The notes under the pieces were generated by a model. The model did no database searches. It had not been told where the DNA came from and saw only the letters and a program-made list of their open reading frames with translations. The position numbers were made by a program, and so were the translations under genes. This document shows, in pieces, positions 14,733-22,302 of a DNA stretch of 64,000 nt. Within the stretch, counting starts at the first letter, position 1; each line of letters opens with the position of its first letter. Origin of the DNA: Streptomyces echinatus (GTDB lineage: Bacteria; Actinomycetota; Actinomycetes; Streptomycetales; Streptomycetaceae); assembly GCF_014203595.1 (NCBI RefSeq), contig NZ_JACHJK010000012.1, forward strand, positions 62,001 to 126,000, written 5' to 3'.

Positions 14733-16618
14733 TCGGCTCCCTCCAGCGCCGTGCGGGCCCGCGCGGCGCCGAGCGGGGAGAAGCCCGGGTTGAGCCTCAG
14801 AGCGGAGGCCAGCGAGGCCCGGCCGGCCGCCCGGTGGCCCGTGGCCAGCTCGATCACACCGCGGTGGTAGCGGAAGGCGGCGTTGCGGTAGCCGGTGGCC
14901 GTGGCCCGGCGGGCGTAGGGAAGGGCCTCCCGGTCACGGCCGTTGACGTGCAGCGCCCAGGCGAGGGCGTCCGCCGTGTGCACGGTGTGCCGGCGGGCCC
15001 ACTCGGCGCGGGCCGCACGCAGGGCGGCCCGCCGGTCGCCGTGCTCGGCGGCGGCCAGCGCGGTGTCCAGGTCGGCGTTGACGCCGTTGGCGCGGGCCAG
15101 CGCGGTCCAGGCGTCGACCAGGGCGTACTGCCGCCGGGCCCGCGCCCGGTCGCCGGCCGCGCCCCGTGCCTCGTACAGCTCGCCCAGCTCGACCAGCGGT
15201 CCGGGCAGCGGGGAGCGTGCCACCAGCGCCTCCATGTCCTTGACCGCCCCCGCCCGGTCGCCGTCGGCCGCCCGGGCGCGGGCCCGGCCCTCCAGCGCCG
15301 GGAGGTAGCCGTCGTCCGCGGCCAGGGCGCGGGCGTAGCAGGTCAGTGCGGACTTGTAGTCGCCCTGGTTCCACGCGAGTTGGCCGAGCTGGGTGGCGAC
15401 GTACGCCGTGTCGCCCGGCGACGAGGCGGCGGCCAGCGCCTGTTCGAGGACCCGGCGCGCGGTGGTCACGTCGCCGGCCAGCTCGTGGACGTAGGCGTAC
15501 CGGGTGAACACCGGCACGCCCGGCTTGCGCGCGTCGGCGGTCCGGGCGGCCGTCGACGCCTCGGCGTAGCGGCCGAGTTCGACCAGGGCGTCGATCCGGG
15601 AGGACAGCGCGCGTTCGCTGTACGGGTTCTGCCGCAGGGCCGCGTCCGCGTAGGCCAGGGCGTTCGTGAAGTCGTGCCGGGCGGCGGCGAGGGCGGCGCG
15701 GCCGGCCAGGGCCTGATCGCTGTCCGGCGCCAGTGACAGGGAGCGCCGCAGCGCTCGCTCCGCCTGCGGGTACCGGGACGGGTCGGCCTTGGTGCGCGCC
15801 TGCTCCACGTAGGCCAGACCGAGGGTGGCCCAGCCGCCGGAGTCCTTCGGCTGGGCCCGTAGATGGGTCTGGAGCGCGGTGATGCTCGCGTCCAGGTCCC
15901 CTCCGCCCAGGACACCGGGGTCCACGGCGCCGGCGGCGACCGGCTGGACCGCCGGCGCCCGGCCGGTGCCGAGCGCGATGGCGCCGCCGGTCATGGCGAC
16001 CGCGAGCAGGGCCGCGCAGGCGACGAGCTGCGCCCCCCGCCGGCGCCGCCCGACCGCCCCGACCCGGCGAACGGCGGCGACCCGCTCCGCCCCACCGTCG
16101 ATACCTTCACGCCGACCGCCGGCACCCTCACTCCGGCCGGCGGCGCCTTCGCTCCTGTCGGGGACACCCTCGCTGCCGAAGGCGGCACCCTCACTCCGGC
16201 CGGCGTCACCCTGGCCTCCGTCGGGGACACCCCCGCTCTCCCCGGCGGCACCGGCGGCTTCGCCGCTGCCACCGACGGCGCCTCTGCTCCCGTCGGTGCC
16301 GGCACCCTCGGGCCGGTCGTCGGCACCAGCGGCTTCGCCGCTGCCACCGACGGCGCCTCTGCTCCCGTCGGTGCCGGCACCCTCGCACTGACCGTCGGCA
16401 CCCTCGTGCCCGCTGCCGGCGTCCTCGTTCCCGTCGGTGGCCGGCGGGTGCTCCCGGGCGTCGTCGGGCTCGGCGCCGCTGCGGTGTTCTCCGGTGCCCG
16501 GCTCCGCACCGTTCCCGGCGGTTCGCGGCCCCGGAGGCGAAGGCGGTGCCGGGCGGTCGTGCCCGGACGTGGGTGCCGTACGCCCGTCCTTCTCGTCGTC
16601 CTGCCCGCGCGGGCCCAT
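14729..16618 (-). CDS. Membrane-anchored TPR protein with repetitive acidic N-terminus
   Basis: 629 aa from ATG 16618, with RBS GGAGG. Residues 1-210 are low complexity (Gly, Glu, Ala, Ser, Asp) with repeated EGAGTDGSRGAVGGSGEAAG units; then a basic patch (RRVGAVGRRRRG), a membrane helix at about 228-250, and a C-terminal domain of TPR-like helices (WATLGLAYVEQA, YPQAERALRRSLSLAPDSDQAL, ALAYADAALRQNPYSERAL). TPRs probably face outside and scaffold a partner. It sits between the DUF4331 gene and the NicO exporter; the 4-nt overlap with nicO implies coupled synthesis. TPR proteins of this layout often accompany DUF4331 proteins. Confidence 0.85.
   Translation of the reverse strand: MGPRGQDDEKDGRTAPTSGHDRPAPPSPPGPRTAGNGAEPGTGEHRSGAEPDDAREHPPATDGNEDAGSGHEGADGQCEGAGTDGSRGAVGGSGEAAGADDRPEGAGTDGSRGAVGGSGEAAGAAGESGGVPDGGQGDAGRSEGAAFGSEGVPDRSEGAAGRSEGAGGRREGIDGGAERVAAVRRVGAVGRRRRGAQLVACAALLAVAMTGGAIALGTGRAPAVQPVAAGAVDPGVLGGGDLDASITALQTHLRAQPKDSGGWATLGLAYVEQARTKADPSRYPQAERALRRSLSLAPDSDQALAGRAALAAARHDFTNALAYADAALRQNPYSERALSSRIDALVELGRYAEASTAARTADARKPGVPVFTRYAYVHELAGDVTTARRVLEQALAAASSPGDTAYVATQLGQLAWNQGDYKSALTCYARALAADDGYLPALEGRARARAADGDRAGAVKDMEALVARSPLPGPLVELGELYEARGAAGDRARARRQYALVDAWTALARANGVNADLDTALAAAEHGDRRAALRAARAEWARRHTVHTADALAWALHVNGRDREALPYARRATATGYRNAAFRYHRGVIELATGHRAAGRASLASALRLNPGFSPLGAARARTALEGAE
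16254..16385. repeat. Two identical 57-bp direct repeats inside the TPR gene
   Basis: 16254-16310 and 16329-16385 are identical over 57 bp with a 75-bp period, in the gene part encoding the low-complexity N-terminus. 75 is a multiple of three, so loss or gain of a unit keeps the frame and changes the spacer by 25 residues. Confidence 0.85.
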
Positions 16619-16707
16619 GCCTTGTCCTCCGTCGGTCGTGTGGAAGGCGCGGCCCGTCGTGGGGGAGGGGGGAACACGGGCCGCGCCGGTCTTGGTGGGT
16701 GCGGGGG

Positions 16708-18249
16708 TCAGTACGCGCGCTGCATGCGCCGGCGCCACCACGTGAAGGCGGTCACGAGCAGCAGGATCCCGGCCGCACCGGAGGCCGCGGAGGCGGCGAT
16801 CAGCATGGTGTTCCCGGAACCGCCGGAGGACGACCCGGCCGGCTGGAGGGCGTCGCCGAGCTGGCTGCGCACGTCCGTGCCCGCGGTCGTGCCCTTGGCG
16901 AGCCGGCCGCGCGAACCGGCCGTGGGCTCGGCGACGTACGGGAAGTGCTTCTCGAAGTTCTTGTCGTTCTTGTCGACCGCGTCACCCAGGTCGTTCTTGG
17001 AGCCGACCAGTTCACCCTCGACGACCTGCAGCGCCTCGTCGATCACGTCGTCGGTGAGCCGACGGCCGTTCGGGAAGCCCGCGTTGTCACCGTCCAGCAC
17101 ACCCAGCCGCTTGGGATGCATGCTCGGCTTGACCGAGGTGTTCAGCCGCAGCTGCTCCGAAGCCTTGACCTTCGGCGGCTGGTTGAGCCCCTTGACGCCC
17201 TTGAGGAATACGTCGACCAGGTCGTTGCGCGGCTCGGCGGGCGCCTTGATCTTGTAGATGGACTCGATGAGCTTCGGCAGCTCGGGGTTGGTGACGTTCT
17301 TCAGGAACTGCCCGTCGTACGCGGGCTGCGAGGCGTTGAACCTGTCCTTGTCCTTCTGCGGGTTGACGACCTCGTTGACCAGCGGGTTGCCCAGGCGGGA
17401 GACCTGGCTGTAGTAGCCCTGCGCGTTACGGCGCTGGGTGGTCGACCAGATGCCGACGACGGGCTGGTGGGCGGACTCGCGGATCAGGTCGTTGGGCACC
17501 TGCAGGGCGATGGTGTTGACGTTGTAGCCCTTGAGGGTGTCCCGGCCGACCTCGCTGAGGTTCCCGCCGTACAGCAGGTCGAAGACCCGCAGGTCCAGGA
17601 AGAACGGGTCGTCCGCCTGCCCGGCGAAGGTCGTCGTGCCGCCCGGCGACTTGTAGACGGCCTGCGAGCGCAGCTTGCCGTAGTCCGGCATGGACGCCTT
17701 GCCGACGTTCGACGGAGCGGCCGGCACGTCGTCGGCGAGCTTCGTGCTCGACATCTCGTGCCCGTTCTTCAGACGGATGAGGTCGAGGTCGTAGGTCTGC
17801 GTGATGTTGAGGTCGGGGTCGGCCAGATTGGTGACCGGTCCCGTGTTGTAGAGGAACGTGTCACCGTTCTTGGTGTGGGTCTTGAAGGTGTAGCGGAACA
17901 CCAGATCGCCCTGCGCGTCACCGTTGTTGTCGATGTGCAGGTCGTACTGGGCGTCGTCGGCGAAGGTGTAGAAGTTCGGACCGCCGGCCGGTTCCTCGAA
18001 GGGGATCCAGTTCGCCACCAGCGTCGTCGTGTCGGGCTTGTCCGGGCTGACGAACGCGTACAGGTCGGTGTTGTCGTACTGCGGGGTGCCCGAGATCAGC
18101 GGGGCCTCCCGGTGGGAGGAGGCGGAGGCCGCCCCGGGTGCCAGCGTGGCGACGCCGGCGGCCGTGAGCCCTCCGGCGGCCAACGCGCCGCAGATGAGCG
18201 TGACCAGGCCCGCGCGTCCCGTGCCGCTCCTGGAGAAAACAGGTGTCAT
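16708..18249 (-). CDS. Secreted DUF4331 protein with C-terminal membrane anchor
   Basis: 513 aa from ATG 18249. A signal peptide covers residues 1-43 (LVTLICGALAAGGLTAAGVATLAPGA, then ASA). Mature start SSHREAPLISGTPQYDNTDLYAFVSP is the DUF4331 signature; later blocks include WIPFEEPAGGPNFYTF, YDLHIDNNGDAQGDLVFRY and GFPNGRRLTDDVIDEAL. The C-terminus has a Ser/Gly linker, one helix (MLIAASAASGAAGILLLV) and an RRR stop-transfer. Function is unknown; the protein faces outside. It is divergent from the ECF sigma gene, so it is a natural candidate target of that sigma factor, and leads the TPR-NicO-kinase block. Confidence 0.9.
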   Translation of the reverse strand: MTPVFSRSGTGRAGLVTLICGALAAGGLTAAGVATLAPGAASASSHREAPLISGTPQYDNTDLYAFVSPDKPDTTTLVANWIPFEEPAGGPNFYTFADDAQYDLHIDNNGDAQGDLVFRYTFKTHTKNGDTFLYNTGPVTNLADPDLNITQTYDLDLIRLKNGHEMSSTKLADDVPAAPSNVGKASMPDYGKLRSQAVYKSPGGTTTFAGQADDPFFLDLRVFDLLYGGNLSEVGRDTLKGYNVNTIALQVPNDLIRESAHQPVVGIWSTTQRRNAQGYYSQVSRLGNPLVNEVVNPQKDKDRFNASQPAYDGQFLKNVTNPELPKLIESIYKIKAPAEPRNDLVDVFLKGVKGLNQPPKVKASEQLRLNTSVKPSMHPKRLGVLDGDNAGFPNGRRLTDDVIDEALQVVEGELVGSKNDLGDAVDKNDKNFEKHFPYVAEPTAGSRGRLAKGTTAGTDVRSQLGDALQPAGSSSGGSGNTMLIAASAASGAAGILLLVTAFTWWRRRMQRAY

Positions 18250-18325
18250 GCCGTCCGTCCTCAGTGCCGACTTGCCTTTGACGGACGGGTATACGGAGCG
18301 AACCCGCCGATCGGTTTGGTCGGAG

Positions 18326-18343
18326 GGGAAAAAACTTTTTCCC
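18326..18343. promoter_or_regulatory. 18-bp A/T-centred palindrome between DUF4331 and sigma genes
   Basis: GGGAAAAAACTTTTTCCC has perfect 8-bp arms around AC. Eleven consecutive A/T bases broken by one C are conspicuous in DNA of this GC content. It lies 76 bp upstream of the DUF4331 start and 59 bp upstream of the sigma start, and could be an operator or a bent promoter element for either. Confidence 0.5.
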
Positions 18344-18401
18344 GGCTCGGGACCCGCGTTTTCGGCCCGCGGATACGTATCACCTCGGGGAGGTGTGTGC
18401 G

Positions 18402-19001
18402 GTGCGGATGCGCGGTACGCGGGGAAGAGCCGGCTGCGGCCCCCAAGAGGGGCCCGGCAGACAGGCGGAGGAGCTGCTGGGTCTCGTGGCCGGCGGCGAC
18501 CAGCGGGCGTTCGAGGAACTGTACGGACTGGTGTCCGGGCCGGTGTTCGGGCTGGTGCGCCGGGTGGTGCGCGACCCCGCCCAGTCCGAGGAGGTCGCCC
18601 AGGAGGTGCTGCTCGAACTGTGGCGCTCCGCGGGCCGGTTCGACCCCGGAAGGGGCAGCGCCCTGTCCTGGATCCTCACCCTCGCCCATCGCCGCGCCGT
18701 CGACCGGGTGCGCAGCGCCCGCGCGGCCGGGGAACGCGAGCAGCGCGAGGCCCTGCGCGCCGGAGAACCCGCGTTCGACCAGGTCGCCGAGGAGGTCGAG
18801 GCCGGCCTGGAACGCGAGTGGGTGCGCCGCTGTCTGACCCGGCTCACGGCCCTGCAACGCCAGTCGGTGACCCTCGCCTACTACGACGGCTACACCTACC
18901 GTGAGGTGGCCGAACGGCTCTCCCTGCCGCTCGGCACGGTCAAGACGCGGATGCGCGACGGTCTCACCCGGCTGCGCCAGTGCCTGGGAGGCGCCGCATG
19001 A
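18402..19001 (+). CDS. ECF RNA polymerase sigma factor, SigK-like
   Basis: About 199 aa. GTG 18402 was chosen because GGGGAGG lies 8 nt upstream; GTG 18393 and ATG 18408 are in frame. Region 2 contains AFEELYGLVSGPVFGLVRRVVRDPAQSEEVAQEVLLELWR and the WILTLAHRRAVDRVRS stretch; region 4 contains LTALQRQSVTLAYYDGYTYREVAERLSLPLGTVKTRMRDGLTRLR. The YYDGYTY-REVAE wording is typical of SigK-group ECF factors. Its stop overlaps the ATG of the anti-sigma gene (ATGA). It probably directs transcription of its own operon and of envelope genes nearby. Confidence 0.93.
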   Translation: MRMRGTRGRAGCGPQEGPGRQAEELLGLVAGGDQRAFEELYGLVSGPVFGLVRRVVRDPAQSEEVAQEVLLELWRSAGRFDPGRGSALSWILTLAHRRAVDRVRSARAAGEREQREALRAGEPAFDQVAEEVEAGLEREWVRRCLTRLTALQRQSVTLAYYDGYTYREVAERLSLPLGTVKTRMRDGLTRLRQCLGGAA

Positions 19002-19840
19002 GCATCCTCGGCAGGCTGCGCGGCGAGGATCCGCACTCGCTCGCCGCGCCCTACGCGCTCGACGCCCTGGAACCGGCCGAGCGGCGCCGCTTCGAAAAGC
19101 ATCTGGCGGGCTGCGACCGCTGTGCCGCCGAGGTGCGGGACCTGGCCGAGGACGCCGTCCGCCTGGCCTGGTCCACCGCGGCCCCCGCGCCCGCCGCCCT
19201 GCGCGACCGGGTGCTGGCCGCCGTACGCGCCACCCCCCAGGAGCCGGCCCCCTTCGGGAACGGCGCCGCCCGCCAGGAGGCGCAGGCCCGGCCGCGCACC
19301 CGCCGGCTGCCGCCGCACGTCTGGGGCACCCAGCCCCCGCCGGGACGCACCCGGGCGCCCCGGGGCCGCCCCCTCCTCGCCCCGTTCGCCACGGCCACCG
19401 CCGCCGCGGCCCTCGTCGTCGCCTCCCTCTTCGCGGTCCAGGCGCACCGCACCGAGGACCGGCTCGCCGCCGAGCAGGCCCGGGCACGTGAGATCGCCCA
19501 CGTTCTGGCCGCTTCCGACGCCCGCGCGGCGAGCAGCGAGGACGGACGCGGCCGAAGTTTCGGAGTGATCGCTTCCGCATCTGAGCGGACGGCCGTCGTC
19601 ACCCTCGGCGGATACGGCACCCCGCCCGGCGGACGTGTCCACCAGCTCTGGCTCATGCGCCCCCGTGCGCAACCGCGCTCCCTGGGCCTTCTCGCGGGCG
19701 ACACGCCCTTGGTCGCGAAGGGTCTCGACACCTCCTCGACGTCACTCGCCGTAACCGTCGAGCCTGACGGAGGGTCAGCGCAGCCCACCGGCCAGCCGGT
19801 TGTCCAACTCACCCTGAAATCGGTTGGATTCGGAGAGTGA
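18998..19840 (+). CDS. Membrane anti-sigma factor with zinc-finger domain (RskA-like)
   Basis: 280 aa. The N-terminal anti-sigma domain has HSLAAPYALDALEPAERRRFEKHLAGCDRCAAEV; the H-x3-C-x2-C zinc motif is intact (HLAGCDRC). One membrane helix at about 128-148 (FATATAAAALVVASLFAVQ) is followed by an extracellular RskA-type C-terminal domain (TAVVTLGGYGTPPGGRVHQLWLMRPRA, then SLAVTVEPDGGSAQPTGQPV). It should hold the sigma factor at the membrane until regulated proteolysis. Translationally coupled to the sigma gene. Confidence 0.93.
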   Translation: MSILGRLRGEDPHSLAAPYALDALEPAERRRFEKHLAGCDRCAAEVRDLAEDAVRLAWSTAAPAPAALRDRVLAAVRATPQEPAPFGNGAARQEAQARPRTRRLPPHVWGTQPPPGRTRAPRGRPLLAPFATATAAAALVVASLFAVQAHRTEDRLAAEQARAREIAHVLAASDARAASSEDGRGRSFGVIASASERTAVVTLGGYGTPPGGRVHQLWLMRPRAQPRSLGLLAGDTPLVAKGLDTSSTSLAVTVEPDGGSAQPTGQPVVQLTLKSVGFGE

Positions 19841-19965
19841 TCGAACGGGGATGGTCAACACCCTTACGGGGAAGGTGAATCCTGTGGGCGAGATACACGC
19901 ATGCCCCACTGGGGCGATAGGGTTACCCTGCCCGGGCCGGGTGACTCGTACGGGTGGGGAGTGAC

Positions 19966-20235
19966 ATGGAGCAGATAACGATGCGCAGCAGGGCCAGGGT
20001 CCCTGCGATCACCTGCGGAAGCAGCGCGACCAGTTCGCGTCTCGACCGCCATCTGTCGGTACTGGCGGGTCCCGCCATACCGCAGCGGGAGACGATCGAG
20101 GCGACCTCGCTGATCGTTGAGCTGACAGCACGTGACTCCGCGCACAAGCGCAGCGACCGGGGCGCGCGGGTGAGTCGCGTCTCCCTCTTCGCGCCGCTGC
20201 GCCGGCTGCGTCGTTCGCTGTTCGGCGGTCACTGA
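19966..20235 (+). CDS. Small uncharacterised protein, 89 aa
   Basis: ATG 19966, preceded by GGGGAG. The sequence begins MEQITMRSRARVPAITCGSS and ends with a basic amphipathic tail (APLRRLRRSLFGGH). It has no recognised domain, no signal peptide and one Cys. TAGGGT at 19918-19923 could be the -10 box. I have a weak memory of a Streptomyces-specific conserved family with this N-terminus, unverified. Codon usage is slightly less biased than its neighbours but the RBS and start are good. Confidence 0.7.
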   Translation: MEQITMRSRARVPAITCGSSATSSRLDRHLSVLAGPAIPQRETIEATSLIVELTARDSAHKRSDRGARVSRVSLFAPLRRLRRSLFGGH

Positions 20236-20299
20236 CCGGCTGCCCCCACGGGTCACCGAACCGGCCATCGACGCGGCCACCGCGCGGGCATGCCCGCGC

Positions 20300-21568
20300 T
20301 CAGGCCGCCACACCGTCCCGGCGCAGCGCTGCGATCTCGGCGTCCGTCATCCCCACGGCACGCAGCAGCGCGCCGGTGTGCTGCCCGAGCGCGGGCACGT
20401 CACCCATCCGTGCCTCGTCCCCGCCCGGCAGAGTGATGGGAGGCAGCAGCGCCTTCAGCGGCCCGGCGGGCGATCCCACCCGACGCCAGCGCTCCCGGGC
20501 GGCCAGCTGCGGATGCTCCGCCAGTTCGTGCAGGTCCCGCAGCCGGGCGCAGGCGATGCCCGCCCGCTCCAGCCGGGCCAGCGCCTCCTCGGTGCCGAGC
20601 ACCCGCAGCGCCCCGGCGACCAGGGCGTCGGTCCGTTCCCGGTGCGCCACCCGCGCGGCGTTGGTCGCGTACGCCGGGTCGGTGGCCAGTGCGGGGCGGC
20701 CCATGACCTGCTCGGCCAGCCGCCGCCACTCCCGGTCGTTCTGCACGGACAGCAGCACCCGCCCGCCGTCCGCGGTCGGGTAGGCGTCGTACGGCGCGAT
20801 CACGGCGTGCGCGAGGCCGGTCCGGGCCGGCGGCTCACCTCCGTGCATCGCGTGGTGCAGCGGATGGCCCAGCCACTCGGCGAGCGCCTCCAGCATGGAC
20901 ACCTCCACCGGCCCGCCCCGCCCGGTCGTCCCGCGCCGCACGAGCGCGGCCAGCACCCCGGAGAACGCGTACATGGCCGCCGCGATGTCCGCCGCCGGGA
21001 TGCCCGCCTTCACCGGCTGCTCCGGCGTCCCGGTCACCGACACCAGGCCCGCCTCGCACTGCACGAGCATGTCGTACGCCCGCTTGTCCGCGTACGGCCC
21101 CGAGCCGCCGTAGCCCGAGATGTCCACCGCGATCAGCCGCGGGTGCGCGGCGCACAGCGTGGCCGCGTCCAGGCCGAGCCGGGCCGCCGCGCCGTGCGCG
21201 AGGTTCTGCACGAACACGTCCGCGTCCGCGACCAGCCGCCGTACGACGTCCAGCCCGCGCGGGTCCTTCAGGTCCAGCGCGAGGGACTCCTTGCCGCGGT
21301 TGCACCACACGAAGTGCGAGGCGAGGCCACGGGCCGCGGTGTCGTAACCGCGCGCGAAATCGCCGCCGTCGACCCGCTCCACCTTGATGACCCGGGCGCC
21401 CAGGTCGGCGAGCTGCCGGGTCGCGAAGGGCGCGGACACGGCCTGTTCGACGGCGACGACGGTGATGCCCTCCAGGGGCAGGGGCTGCCGCCGCGGGGGC
21501 CGGTCCACGAACTGGTCCATCGGCTGGTCCATCGGCTGGTCCGTCGGCTGATCAATCGGCTGGTCCAT
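20300..21568 (-). CDS. CaiB/BaiF-family (class III) CoA-transferase
   Basis: 422 aa from ATG 21568. Family III CoA-transferase: PLEGITVVAVEQAVSAPFATRQLADLGARVIKVERVDGGDFAR, FVWCNRGKESLALDLKDP, then DVFVQNLAHGAAARLGLDAATL and ISGYGGSGPYADKRAYDMLVQ. The catalytic Asp of the family corresponds to YDMLVQ. It moves CoA between organic acids; the substrate pair is unknown. The first about 20 residues are DQP(M/I/T) repeats coded by a 12-bp tandem repeat, with in-frame ATGs at several units, so the true start may be downstream of 21568. Confidence 0.88.
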   Translation of the reverse strand: MDQPIDQPTDQPMDQPMDQFVDRPPRRQPLPLEGITVVAVEQAVSAPFATRQLADLGARVIKVERVDGGDFARGYDTAARGLASHFVWCNRGKESLALDLKDPRGLDVVRRLVADADVFVQNLAHGAAARLGLDAATLCAAHPRLIAVDISGYGGSGPYADKRAYDMLVQCEAGLVSVTGTPEQPVKAGIPAADIAAAMYAFSGVLAALVRRGTTGRGGPVEVSMLEALAEWLGHPLHHAMHGGEPPARTGLAHAVIAPYDAYPTADGGRVLLSVQNDREWRRLAEQVMGRPALATDPAYATNAARVAHRERTDALVAGALRVLGTEEALARLERAGIACARLRDLHELAEHPQLAARERWRRVGSPAGPLKALLPPITLPGGDEARMGDVPALGQHTGALLRAVGMTDAEIAALRRDGVAA

Positions 21569-21571
21569 GAC
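21512..21571. repeat. Five 12-bp tandem repeats over the CoA-transferase start
   Basis: Units of CTGGTCCATCGG (plus strand) at 21512, 21524, 21536, 21548 and 21560 with a few substitutions. Read on the minus strand they encode DQPM-type tetrapeptides, and three units contain an ATG in frame. Strand slippage would change the number of starts without changing frame. Confidence 0.85.
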
Positions 21572-21717
21572 CGGATCATGGCCCCTGAGCGGCGGCTTTG
21601 TCAGCAGTGCGCCGGCGGTACGGGCTCACTCGGCCCGCGGCGGGCCGGCCACGCGGTTCTCCCGCACCCTTGCGCAGGCTGCCGCCGCAATCGCTCGTCC
21701 GAACAGGGGGGAAGGCA

Positions 21718-22302
21718 GTGGACCAGGAGCGTGCCCGGCATCAACTGGACCTGATCGCAAGGGTCCTGGAGGCCGCCCGGGACAGCGGCGTCCCGCTCTG
21801 GCTGCGCGGCGGCTGGGCCATGGACTTCTTCCTCGGCGAGATCACCCGGGAACACGGGGACATCGACTGGTTCGCCCGGGCGCAGGACGCCCGGGCCCTC
21901 GCGGATGTCCTCGCCCGGCTCGGTCACACGCCGGTGCCGGGGCCGCCGGCCGGCCTCCAGCTCGACTTCGTGAAGGACGGCCTGGACAGCAGCTTCACCC
22001 TGGTCGCCACGGACGCGGTGGGCCGGGTGACCGTCGCGGGCGGCCCCTGGGCCGGTACGCCCTGGCCGGACGGGATGCTCGAGGCCGGGCCCGGCCGTAT
22101 CGGCGCGCTGGAGGCGCCGATCGTCGACCCGCGCGTCCAGATCGAGATCAAGCGCATGATGCCCGTCTGGGACCCCTCCCGCCCCCGCCGGGCCAAGGAC
22201 GCCGAGGACATCGCCCGCCTGGAGGCCGCCCTGCTCCGCCGGGAGACGGGCGGGGGCCTCCCGTCCGGACCGGGCCGGGCCGATCCGGGCGAAAGGCACT
22301 AG
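21718..22302 (+). CDS. Nucleotidyltransferase of the lincosamide/aminoglycoside (LnuA/ANT2'') type
   Basis: 194 aa from GTG 21718, with a purine-rich GGGGGGAAGG leader. The core motif WLRGGWAMDFFLGEITREHGDIDWFA contains the GGWAxD...H-x-D-I-D pattern of the LnuA/ANT(2'') fold, with paired acidic residues for metal-NTP binding; RAKDAEDIARLEAAL near the end matches the family tail. It could nucleotidylate an antibiotic or an endogenous molecule. Resistance is not shown by the sequence. Its TAG overlaps the TAG of the convergent downstream gene (CTAG 22299-22302). Confidence 0.82.
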   Translation: MDQERARHQLDLIARVLEAARDSGVPLWLRGGWAMDFFLGEITREHGDIDWFARAQDARALADVLARLGHTPVPGPPAGLQLDFVKDGLDSSFTLVATDAVGRVTVAGGPWAGTPWPDGMLEAGPGRIGALEAPIVDPRVQIEIKRMMPVWDPSRPRRAKDAEDIARLEAALLRRETGGGLPSGPGRADPGERH

